Position numbers and translations under genes: made by a program. From Streptomyces albipurpureus (GTDB taxonomy: Bacteria; Actinomycetota; Actinomycetes; Streptomycetales; Streptomycetaceae), in the NCBI RefSeq assembly GCF_023701525.1, contig NZ_JAMQAW010000009.1:157268-201028 (forward strand): a DNA stretch of 43,761 bases, in the 5' to 3' direction. A model generated the notes under the pieces. That model was given only the letters and a program-made list of their open reading frames with translations, had not been told where the DNA came from and did not search any database. Below, in pieces: positions 25,951 to 33,621 of this stretch (within the stretch, counting starts at the first letter, position 1; each line of letters opens with the position of its first letter).

Positions 25951-27066
25951 TCAGAGCCAGCCATTGCGGCGGAAACTCCGATGGATCAGCACACACGCGG
26001 TGGCCATGACCGTGAGCACCAGCGGATACCCATAGGTCCAACCCAGCTCCGGCATGTACGTGAAGTTCATTCCGTACATCCCGCACACCATGGTCGGTAC
26101 GGCCACTATCGCCGCCCATGCCGTGATCTTGCGCATGTCCTCGTTCTGGGCGACCGTCACCTGGGCGAGATGGGCCTGGAGGATCGAGTCGAGGAGCGAG
26201 TCATAGGAGCCGAGTTGCTCGCTCAGTCGGGCGAGATGGTCGACGACATCGCGGAAGTACGGCTGCATCTCGGCGCCGGTCGGCGGTAGCGGAGTGGTGG
26301 CCAGCAACCGGATCGGGCGTTCCAGCGGGCTGGCCGACCGCTTGAGTTCCATGAGCTCCCGCTTGAGCAGATAGATGCGGCTGGCGTCATAGCGCCCGGC
26401 CTGCTCACTGAAGACCGCGGCCTCCACATCGTCGACATCGTGCTGTACGGCGTCGGCGACGGTGAGGTAGTCGTCGACGACCTGGTCGGCGATGGCGTGC
26501 AGGACGGCCGCCGGACCCTTGGCCAGCTGATCCGGTCTTGCCTCCAGGGACTCGCGCATCGGGCCCAGGGAGCCGTGGCCTCCATGGCGGACGGTGAGGA
26601 CGAAGTCAGGGCCGATGAAGACCATGAGGTCTCCGGTGTCCACGACCTCTCCGGTGATGGTCTGTTCCCGGTGCTCGACATAGCGGCAGGTACGGAACAC
26701 CGCGAACAGGGTGTCCCCATGTGTCTGGCCGCGCGCGGCCTCGTACCGCTGGAGCTTGGGCCGCTGCTGGGCCTGGACGGCGTCCTCGACGGCCAGCGGA
26801 TGGAGACCGAACATCTCCGCGAACACGGCCAACTCGATCGCGGTCGGCTCGTGCAGCCCAAACCAGACGAACCCGCGGCCGGCCTTGCGGACCTGCCGCA
26901 GGGCGTTCTGCGCGTCACCGTCACAGGGCTGCCGTATGCCGTCCTCGTACACCACGCAATTCACCACCGTGCTACCCAGCGGGGAACGCCCCGGGTGGCT
27001 GAGATCGACGGTGGCACGGCGGTAGGTACGACTTATCACTCGGCGCAATTTGCGCAGCATCGGCAC
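25951..27066 (-). CDS. corA: CorA-family magnesium/cobalt transporter
   Basis: Divalent-cation channel of the inner membrane, 371 residues. A long cytoplasmic N-terminal domain is followed by two C-terminal helices; the first ends in the selectivity-filter motif Y-G-M-N (GMN at 332-334), then a short loop MPELGW and the second helix with the basic tail RSFRRNGW. Also characteristic are LHPLAVEDAV near 93 and the long stalk helix before the membrane. The start is GTG at 27066, preceded by AAGGAG at 7-nt spacing; an ATG two codons later lacks that spacing. Confidence 0.95.
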   Translation of the reverse strand: MPMLRKLRRVISRTYRRATVDLSHPGRSPLGSTVVNCVVYEDGIRQPCDGDAQNALRQVRKAGRGFVWFGLHEPTAIELAVFAEMFGLHPLAVEDAVQAQQRPKLQRYEAARGQTHGDTLFAVFRTCRYVEHREQTITGEVVDTGDLMVFIGPDFVLTVRHGGHGSLGPMRESLEARPDQLAKGPAAVLHAIADQVVDDYLTVADAVQHDVDDVEAAVFSEQAGRYDASRIYLLKRELMELKRSASPLERPIRLLATTPLPPTGAEMQPYFRDVVDHLARLSEQLGSYDSLLDSILQAHLAQVTVAQNEDMRKITAWAAIVAVPTMVCGMYGMNFTYMPELGWTYGYPLVLTVMATACVLIHRSFRRNGWL

Positions 27067-27409
27067 GGTGAAGCTCCTTCGGAGGACCGGGCGTCAGTGT
27101 GTCATCGGATGGCGATGGACGGCACGATTCCGCAGGCCAGAGCGATACCACAGGGGATTGCCTGGCGCCAGGGGACAAGGGGGTGTGGTGGGGACTGGTC
27201 GAGGCGCGAGAATCCCGGGGTGATCCGGCCCCGCCTGGGAGACCACCAGCGTGCTGGCTCGAAGATGCCCAGCGCAGCTGGCTTTATGTGTACCCCTCAA
27301 CAGACATTTATGGGATCATCGCGAGGAATCATCACACGCGTCACACAGGCCCCTGTTCGGTGTTGGCCCCGGCGCGGCCCACGTCATTTCGCCGGTCCGG
27401 GGGGACGTC
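27067..27409. other. divergent intergenic region, corA / cysteine-module protein
   Basis: About 340 bp. It contains an AT-rich patch near 27300-27340 that may hold promoters, but no -35/-10 pair or dyad that I trust. Confidence 0.45.
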
Positions 27410-29929
27410 TTGCACCAGAACCCTTCCACGACCGTGCGATTCCTGAAGTCCACCTTGTACATCGCCGTGCTGCTCACTCTGTCGGTGCTGCTGTCCATGG
27501 TGGTGCCCGCGGTGGTCGACTGGGTTCCGGGACGCGGCAGGGAAGCGCCACGGCAGGGGTCGACGGACGGTACCGTCAACAACCCCGAGAACGCCTCCGT
27601 CGCCGCATCGGTGCGCACCACGCCGGTTGACCCGCGCCCGCCGCACCTGGCCGCCACGGCGACCCCGCCCGGTGACCGCTCCGGGTGCACCACACTCCCG
27701 CTCTCCTCCTTCGGCGATCCCGGCGACGCGGTCGGCAAGTCCATCGTTCCCGCCGGTGGTTCGGTCTGCTACTCCGTCACCACCGGGCGCGCCGGACTCC
27801 ATCGTGTCCTGCTGGAACGACACTTCGGCAACGCGTACGCCCTTGTCTTCGACGGTGCCACTCAGCTCGACTGCTATGACCCGACCGCGGGCCCGGGCTG
27901 GTGCGAGCTGCCCCGGGCCGGTGAGTTCACGGTGAAGGTGGCCAACTACGGCAAGGCTGACAGCGGGACCAGCCTGGCCGTCGTTCCGCTCGCCGACACC
28001 ACCGGGTGCCGCGGGGGGACCGACACTTCCTGGGCGACGCCCGCGACCACCGGTTCGGTGGACAGCGCGGTGGAGTTGGAGTGCCAGCCGTTCACGGCCG
28101 AGGCAGGGGAGCGCATCGCGGTCGACTTCCCAGGCGAGGGGTGGATCACCGACCCCTCCGGCGCTCGGATCTGCCCCCGCGTCAACGCCGACGAGAGCGA
28201 TGGCTGTGTACTTCCCGGTACGGGCCCCTACCGGGTGATCGCCCGGGTCCGGGAGTCCAGCAGCGGATTCCCCGCCGCCTACACCCTGGGCATCCGGCGG
28301 CTGTCCGACCCCTCGGGCTGTGAGTACTCCCCGCTGAACGCCTACAACTCCCCGCCCACGCCCCCCACCGCCGGCGCCGGGTGCAAGATCTTCCCCGCCC
28401 CCGCGGCTGGAAGCTATGAGATCCACCGGATCGACCCCGCCGGCGTGCGGTCCGGAGTGAAGGTCTACGACAGGGCCGGTAAGACCGTCTGCAAGCCGTG
28501 GGGGCAGTGCACGCTGCCCGCCGCCGGGGACTACACCCTGGTCACCAGCCAAGCCACTTTTGTGTATGACCACACCTCCAGTGCCGGGTGTCAGCCAGGC
28601 TCACTCGGCAACCACCTCGGCGACATCGACGCCACGGGAGAGGTGGACTGTCTGGCCCTGCCGCTGGCCCCCGGGGCCAGACTGGCGGCACTGGGGAACC
28701 GCGGCGCCGTCAAGGTCGCCCCCCAGGTCAGGGTCGTCGACGCCGACGGTGTCCAGCGCTGCGACGGTGCCGCTCTGGAGCAGGGCACCTGCGGACTGAC
28801 CGGCAAGGGTCCGCACCGTGCGCTGATCACCGCGGCGGGGGACCTTCCCACCACCGGTGCCTACGCGCTGGCCCTGTATCGCACCGACACCGCGGAGAAC
28901 TGCACCGTGCTCCCGGCCGGTGACTTCAGCGCCACGACTGCCGCGGCCGCCCTCACCACCGGTGACGGGGTCTTCTCCCACTGTCTGACCATCCCCGCGG
29001 GCGATCACAGCATCAGGGAGAACCTCCAGATCCACGCGGCAAGGGGCCCGACCAACGTCACCACCACCGTGGTCGACACCTCCGGCACGAAGGTCTGCGC
29101 CCTGCGGCCCGCCCAGTACGCGAACGCCACCTGCGTCCTGGCTCCCGGCACCGCGTACACCGTGCTCGTCTCGGGCGAGGACGCCACCGGTACGTACACC
29201 CTCACCCGCCGCGACGTCACCGCCACGGCCAAGGGGTGCATCCCCAACCCGGCGACCGCGGTGGGCGGTCCGTCCACCATCGGCCGACCCGGTGAACCGG
29301 GCACCCTGCACTGCCGTCAGGTCACCACTGCCGACGCACGGGACACCCTCCATCTGAACGCCCGCGACGGCGAGGCCACCACCTACACCACCGTTCATGG
29401 CGATGACGGCACGATCACCACCTGCCGCTACAGCATTCGCTCCTGTGCGGTCACCGGGTCCACCAGCTACCAAGTCATCGTCACCGTCCCGCAGGGCAGT
29501 TCGATCGCGAGCTTCTACCGCTTTGACGCCCTGCGGATCGGCACGGCGGCAGGGCCTGCCCCGGAGTGCCTGAACATCGCCGACGTCAGCCAGGGGTTCG
29601 GGCCGCTCACCGGCACTCTGACCGAGCAGCGCACCGCACTCTGCGCGGTGCTGCCCACCGGTAGGAGCGACCGCTTCGACGCCGACATCACCACCGGCAC
29701 AGATGCCAGCGAACCCGGTCACACCGCGGTCCCCGCCCTCTACGGAAGCGCGCTGAAGAACGGCTGCGCACCCTCCCGCCCGGGCGCCTTCCAGTGCTCC
29801 ACCCGCGAGCCCACCACCGGCCCGGCCCCCGCGACCATCCTGGTCCTCGGGCTCCCGGAGTCCGCGTCGCAGACGTCCTACCGGGTCTCGTTCTCCTGCC
29901 GCTCCACCTCATGCGGCAGGGAGGGTTGA
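27410..29929 (+). CDS. large secreted protein with seven four-cysteine modules
   Basis: About 839 residues. An N-terminal hydrophobic helix (FLKSTLYIAVLLTLSVLL) acts as signal peptide or anchor. After a short linker come seven tandem modules of about 90-115 residues. Most follow one plan: a cysteine at the module boundary, a second where the beta-domain starts, then a close pair in the pattern D-x-(A/S)-G-x-x-x-C ... C-x-L followed by a strand such as GPYRVIARV or GDYTLVTS. The plan suggests disulphide-braced beta-sandwiches like PPC-type domains, but I recognise no family. The start is uncertain: TTG at 27410 has GGGGGGA 4 nt before it, GTG at 27434 has no site, and the frame is open from 27251. 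Confidence 0.75.
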   Translation: MHQNPSTTVRFLKSTLYIAVLLTLSVLLSMVVPAVVDWVPGRGREAPRQGSTDGTVNNPENASVAASVRTTPVDPRPPHLAATATPPGDRSGCTTLPLSSFGDPGDAVGKSIVPAGGSVCYSVTTGRAGLHRVLLERHFGNAYALVFDGATQLDCYDPTAGPGWCELPRAGEFTVKVANYGKADSGTSLAVVPLADTTGCRGGTDTSWATPATTGSVDSAVELECQPFTAEAGERIAVDFPGEGWITDPSGARICPRVNADESDGCVLPGTGPYRVIARVRESSSGFPAAYTLGIRRLSDPSGCEYSPLNAYNSPPTPPTAGAGCKIFPAPAAGSYEIHRIDPAGVRSGVKVYDRAGKTVCKPWGQCTLPAAGDYTLVTSQATFVYDHTSSAGCQPGSLGNHLGDIDATGEVDCLALPLAPGARLAALGNRGAVKVAPQVRVVDADGVQRCDGAALEQGTCGLTGKGPHRALITAAGDLPTTGAYALALYRTDTAENCTVLPAGDFSATTAAAALTTGDGVFSHCLTIPAGDHSIRENLQIHAARGPTNVTTTVVDTSGTKVCALRPAQYANATCVLAPGTAYTVLVSGEDATGTYTLTRRDVTATAKGCIPNPATAVGGPSTIGRPGEPGTLHCRQVTTADARDTLHLNARDGEATTYTTVHGDDGTITTCRYSIRSCAVTGSTSYQVIVTVPQGSSIASFYRFDALRIGTAAGPAPECLNIADVSQGFGPLTGTLTEQRTALCAVLPTGRSDRFDADITTGTDASEPGHTAVPALYGSALKNGCAPSRPGAFQCSTREPTTGPAPATILVLGLPESASQTSYRVSFSCRSTSCGREG

Positions 29930-30077
29930 GCTCTCGCCGGGGGCGGCCCACCATCACCGCCCGCCGCTGAACATGGAACGCTGAACCCTTGGAGTGGGAG
30001 TTCCACGGAGCATGACTTGTCAGACTCGCCCTACGCGAACTGCGGAGCGACTGCTACCTGGCTAGTTGGAGCGCTAC

Positions 30078-30083
30078 TAGGCT
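30078..30083 (+). promoter_or_regulatory. -10 element of a likely leaderless cutA transcript
   Basis: TAGGCT ends 6 bp before the ATG at 30090, which has no Shine-Dalgarno sequence, so transcription probably starts at the A of the start codon. No matching -35 is obvious. Confidence 0.5.
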
Positions 30084-30089
30084 TCCCCC

Positions 30090-30407
30090 ATGGCTGACTA
30101 TCTTCAGGTGTCTACCGCCACAGCGGACCGTCAATCAGCAGAATCACTGGCTCGATCAGTTGTCGTGGCGCGACTGGCGGCCGGCGCGCAGATCATCGGG
30201 CCTGTCACCTCGGCCTTCTGGCATGACGGAGAGTTCGGCACCGGTGAAGAGTGGCAGATTCTCTTCAAGGCTCGCGCTGACCGATACTCAGAACTTGAGG
30301 ACCACCTCCTTGCCCATCACCCGTGGAGAAACCCTGAGATCTCGGCTACCGACATCGTCAGGGGATCTGCGGGCTTCTTTGAATGGATGGACAACTACGG
30401 GAAATAA
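30090..30407 (+). CDS. cutA: CutA1-like divalent-cation tolerance protein
   Basis: Small cytoplasmic protein, 105 residues, the usual length for CutA1, which forms ferredoxin-like trimers. Landmarks: LARSVVVARLAAGAQIIGPVTSAFWHDGE, then EWQILFKARADRYSELEDHLLAHHPWRNPEISA and a C-terminal FFEWMDN. The name comes from copper tolerance in E. coli; the actual role is debated. It lies at the edge of the lower-GC patch and converges with an XRE regulator 19 bp away, a pairing that from memory recurs in Streptomyces. Likely translated from a leaderless mRNA. Confidence 0.92.
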   Translation: MADYLQVSTATADRQSAESLARSVVVARLAAGAQIIGPVTSAFWHDGEFGTGEEWQILFKARADRYSELEDHLLAHHPWRNPEISATDIVRGSAGFFEWMDNYGK

Positions 30408-30426
30408 CCCTTGCGTCTGCTGCTGC

Positions 30427-31761
30427 TTACGTCAGTTGCACCCTTGATCGCTCCATGATTTCAGCTACCTCCGGGATATCGGAATGAGCTTGGAGTTTAT
30501 GGACGACATCCCTAAGTCGCTTCCTGGGTCTCACTGAAGCTACGCCTGAGGAGAGTTCAAGAGCTTTTCCGACTACAAGTGCAGCCTGCTCCACCTCGCG
30601 CGCAGAGATATATGACTCCGCAAGCCATGAGAGATACAAGGATTTGTCTCGCGCTTGAGTATCGTCGTACTGTGACAGTGCGCTCTCTAGGACTGGGACT
30701 GCTCTAAGTGGTCGATCTAGAACGGTCCAACATCGGCCAGACATAATCTGCAACTCGGTGCTGTCAACCCATGAAGTCCATTCTAGCTGTGGATTCTGAC
30801 TGACTTCGCCGAGCGCGGCTTCTGCCACGTGAAGAGACTTTTCGGTTTCCTTCGACATTCCGGCACGTGCGTATGACCATGCCAGGCGTTCATTCAATAG
30901 AGCGCGAACGCCTTGGGGTGCTTGAGGTCCGGCGGTCTGGCACGCTTCGATAGCAGTAGAGAGGCCCGTCTGAGGGTTCTCATCAATTCGCTGGTAGGCG
31001 AGGAAAGCTAGCGCATTACCTGCTAGCGAATTGTCGCCTGCCTCAGTAGCAGCGTTCAGGCTGGCCTTGTATAGGCTAAATGCATCCGCTTGCTTTCCTG
31101 CATCGAACGCTGCCCAACCAGCTTGCTGCGCTTGCTCGGCAAGTACCGAAAGCATGGATAGGTGCGTCTCTGAGTCGGCGATTCCCTCCTTGACTAGCCT
31201 CTTTGTCGAAAGATACTCGGCCAAGTAGACCCGATAGGTGTCACCGCCTCCCAAGATCTCATCTAGTCGACGAAGGCGGGCGGCGCGACGGCGTAATTCG
31301 TCGGGAGTACGCCGCCCGATCCGCTGCCCTGGTGCGCTGATCTCCTTCATTTCGGGTAACGCTGCGGCTAACCCCGCCCCCGTTGACGCACCGATGAACC
31401 TTCTACGTTCCACAGCGTCAGCCTTCCCTCCGGTCCTCTTGTCGTAAGAGTTGTACCCGGTGGTCGCCTCCGTCTCCCAAGTGCGTGGTGTGACCCCAAT
31501 CATGTGTCCGGGGATACGGAACGCGTCGGCGATCTCGATCATCTTCTGGTAGGTGGTGATCGCGCCTTCCCCTCGTGCTAGAGCACCTACGCGTTCGGGC
31601 TTGATCCCGCAGTGAGCGGAGATCCTGGAGTAAGAGACTCCGGCATGAATCCGCATGAGCCGAAAGACGGCTCCAAAGTCGTGTGAGGCCAGTAGTGGCC
31701 TGACGTCATCACGGTTGAGGAAATCGCATGGCAGTGCGATTAATGGATCGGTCCCAGTCAC
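30427..31761 (-). CDS. XRE-family regulator with C-terminal TPR-like repeats
   Basis: A 444-residue cytoplasmic protein. Residues 32-82 form a Cro/C1-type helix-turn-helix (YSRISAHCGIKPERVGALARGEG). From about 165 on it is helical and TPR-like, as in Streptomyces regulators that may sense a peptide or partner protein. GC content and third-position GC are clearly lower than in its neighbours, and its DNA contains many A/T-ending codons, suggesting horizontal transfer. The start is GTG at 31761, with AGGAAA at about 6-nt spacing. Two adjacent dyads in the divergent promoter region (31815-31843) are candidate autoregulatory operators. Confidence 0.9.
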   Translation of the reverse strand: MTGTDPLIALPCDFLNRDDVRPLLASHDFGAVFRLMRIHAGVSYSRISAHCGIKPERVGALARGEGAITTYQKMIEIADAFRIPGHMIGVTPRTWETEATTGYNSYDKRTGGKADAVERRRFIGASTGAGLAAALPEMKEISAPGQRIGRRTPDELRRRAARLRRLDEILGGGDTYRVYLAEYLSTKRLVKEGIADSETHLSMLSVLAEQAQQAGWAAFDAGKQADAFSLYKASLNAATEAGDNSLAGNALAFLAYQRIDENPQTGLSTAIEACQTAGPQAPQGVRALLNERLAWSYARAGMSKETEKSLHVAEAALGEVSQNPQLEWTSWVDSTELQIMSGRCWTVLDRPLRAVPVLESALSQYDDTQARDKSLYLSWLAESYISAREVEQAALVVGKALELSSGVASVRPRKRLRDVVHKLQAHSDIPEVAEIMERSRVQLT

Positions 31762-31814
31762 AGGGGTTTCCTATCGGCATCTTGGTGTCCCTGCTTCGAT
31801 CGATCTGAGGGTAT

Positions 31815-31843
31815 CCCCACCATGGGGGTCCCTGAGATAGGGA
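31815..31843. promoter_or_regulatory. adjacent dyads, candidate XRE operator
   Basis: CCCC-ACCAT-GGGG (31815-31827) and TCCCT-GAGAT-AGGGA (31829-31843) lie side by side between the regulator and the divergent gene at 31937. Further TCCCT and AGGGT half-sites are nearby at about 31787 and 31808. Confidence 0.5.
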
Positions 31844-31936
31844 TGCCGTACTCACTCAAGACGGCAAGGCTAATCCACAGCACCCGCGCGATCAGATTTT
31901 GGTACGGGGGCCGTGATCTTCTGTCAAGGGGGCTTG

Positions 31937-32440
31937 ATGGGTTTGCTGTGTCGTCTCAGAACTTCGCTCTTGATGCGCCGTCTGCTTCGGCGCCAGTTCC
32001 GATCGGTTTGCGGCGCCGAGGTTCTCGTCGCTCCCCATGCGCGACGTCGGCTGGTTTTGGCCTATGGCCAATTAGCAGACCCGGCCGACATCGCTGGGTC
32101 GGCTAGGTGTGTCCTTCAGCGAAACCACACGGGTCCCCATGTGTCCCTCTTGTGGGAACTGGATCGATGGGCCGGGGCCGACCAAGAGGGCGAAGTGTGG
32201 GGGCATTGGAACGGCGATGGTGAACTCCATTTCTCGATCCGTGCCGATTGCCCCGCGCGCAACGGGCCGCTAGGTAGGTCTGATGGGGCTTGCACTCTGT
32301 TTTCCGGGCATCCCGGGGAGCATTCGTTCCGTCTCTGGGATGTTCGGTACGAGGGCTTCGTCGGGTCTGACGACCATCAGACCGTGTGCGCTGCCCTGGA
32401 TGAGAACCACCCGTCCCTCGCTCCGTGGGGGCGGCGCTGA
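31937..32440 (+). CDS. hypothetical protein with two C-x5-H-x3-H motifs (copy A)
   Basis: About 167 residues, function unknown. Two copies of a C-x5-H-x3-H motif, CVLQRNHTGPH and CTLFSGHPGEH, are each followed by a Trp-containing strand (LLWEL, FRLWDV), and a conserved DCPARNGPLG precedes the second. The spacing suggests metal sites. The ATG at 31937 follows AAGGGGG; a longer frame from 31913 has no site. Its stop overlaps the ATG of the next gene, a paralogue with the same motifs (TGATG), so both are made together. Upstream is the divergent XRE regulator, which may control them. Confidence 0.7.
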   Translation: MGLLCRLRTSLLMRRLLRRQFRSVCGAEVLVAPHARRRLVLAYGQLADPADIAGSARCVLQRNHTGPHVSLLWELDRWAGADQEGEVWGHWNGDGELHFSIRADCPARNGPLGRSDGACTLFSGHPGEHSFRLWDVRYEGFVGSDDHQTVCAALDENHPSLAPWGRR

Positions 32441-32919
32441 TGGCACACGCGATGCTGCGGCGGCTACTGCGAGGGCTTTTCTGGCGGGACTGTGGGGCGA
32501 CCGCACGAGTGCCGTTGTTCACCGCGTTGTCGATGCGTGAGCGGTATACAGACCTGGGGTGTTCGGCGCGGGACATCAAGGAGGACGTCCAGTGCCCTCT
32601 CTCCCGGGGGCACAAAGGCGACCACGCGGACCTTGTATGGGAGGTGTCGTCCCGCGACCTCATCGGTGTCGAGGTGTGGCTCTTCTGGCGGGACGGCGTG
32701 GTGCCGGAGCGATGTGAGCCCCTACAGGATTGTCCTGCCGTCAATGGCAAGCCCGTTGGCCATGACCGGGCATGCGACTTCTTCCAAGGGCACGCTGGGG
32801 CCCATTCGTTTCGCCTGTGGGATTCCTATGAACGGTGGGCATGGGCGAAAGCGGGCCGCACATCGCTGCGGCGGGAGCTTGCCCAGCGACTCCCCTTCGA
32901 CTCCTCGTGGTTCAGCTAG
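32440..32919 (+). CDS. hypothetical protein with two C-x5-H-x3-H motifs (copy B)
   Basis: About 159 residues, paralogue of the preceding gene. The motifs are CPLSRGHKGDH, followed by LVWEV, and CDFFQGHAGAH, followed by FRLWDS; DCPAVNGKPVGHDRAC precedes the second. The two proteins align along their length with the same motif order, pointing to tandem duplication and divergence. The N-terminus is more basic (LMAHAMLRRLLRGLFWRD). The ATG at 32440 overlaps the previous stop codon by 1 bp; an in-frame GTG at 32425 is less likely. A strong hairpin follows at 32989-33034. No function can be assigned. Confidence 0.7.
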   Translation: MAHAMLRRLLRGLFWRDCGATARVPLFTALSMRERYTDLGCSARDIKEDVQCPLSRGHKGDHADLVWEVSSRDLIGVEVWLFWRDGVVPERCEPLQDCPAVNGKPVGHDRACDFFQGHAGAHSFRLWDSYERWAWAKAGRTSLRRELAQRLPFDSSWFS

Positions 32920-32988
32920 AGACAGTCGCTTCGACGGCTGACCGACCCCGTGCCGACCTGCTGCCTCCCGCCCGGTCGGCATGTGTGG

Positions 32989-33034
32989 CGGGCCCGCCCG
33001 GTGGGTGCGTAAGGGTGATCGCCGGGCGGGCCCG
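32989..33034. terminator. 13-bp-stem hairpin after the C-x5-H-x3-H pair
   Basis: CGGGCCCGCCCGG (32989-33001) and CCGGGCGGGCCCG (33022-33034) are perfectly complementary, with a 20-nt loop, 69 bp past the copy B stop codon. Confidence 0.65.
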
Positions 33035-33045
33035 AAACCTTGAAC

Positions 33046-33082
33046 GCCCTGGCAGATCGGGTAAGGACCGACCTGCCAGGGC
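33046..33082. terminator. second hairpin, 10-bp stem
   Basis: GCCCTGGCAG and CTGCCAGGGC form a perfect stem with a 17-nt loop, 11 bp after the first hairpin and 32 bp before the start of the next gene. It could be a terminator or a leader structure of that gene. Confidence 0.5.
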
Positions 33083-33114
33083 TCCATCAACAGCTGAAGT
33101 GGAGCTGTATCCGT

Positions 33115-33522
33115 ATGACCCTCCTTATCCGCCGTGCCCTGACGTGGGTTCTGAACCTTCTGCTCCCGCCTCGGGGCAAGCACGCGGCGGCAAGTGCCGT
33201 GAGCGCGTCTCCGGCGCAGGCGCCCGAGCCGGTCCGGATCGATCCCTTCGCACATAAACGCGTGGTGTGGGAGCAGGGTTGGGGCACCCCGACTCCCCGC
33301 CATGTGGTGGAGCGTCACCAACTCCTGCGCGGGGAGGACTCGCGGCTGATCCGCCCGTACACGCGCTTCACGGATGACACCGTGCGACTCCGGCCGATTC
33401 ATGTGGTTCAAGCGGAGCGCCGGCTCACCCTGGTCTACGCAACCGCTGGTCTCGATCTGCCCGACACCTACCTGGCCTCCACCTTCGCTGAGACTGGTTC
33501 CGTACGACCCCGGAGGGTGTGA
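33115..33522 (+). CDS. hypothetical protein with N-terminal hydrophobic helix
   Basis: About 135 residues. An N-terminal segment, MTLLIRRALTWVLNLLLPPRGKH, is amphipathic to hydrophobic and basic; the rest is polar, with RPYTRFTDDTVRLRPIHVVQAERR and an acidic-poor C-terminus. From memory, similar short proteins occur beside XRE/TPR regulators in Streptomyces. The ATG at 33115 has GTGGAG about 11 nt upstream; an in-frame ATG at 33040 is possible. It converges with the ClC gene. Confidence 0.6.
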   Translation: MTLLIRRALTWVLNLLLPPRGKHAAASAVSASPAQAPEPVRIDPFAHKRVVWEQGWGTPTPRHVVERHQLLRGEDSRLIRPYTRFTDDTVRLRPIHVVQAERRLTLVYATAGLDLPDTYLASTFAETGSVRPRRV

Positions 33523-33621
33523 TTCGCCTGAGCCTGTCGACCGCTCGGTGCGGTCGGGGGAGTGCGGTCGACTGGCCCAGGCGGAGGCTGTGTTCTGGCG
33601 AGGCCGTCTTCTTGCGCCGAT

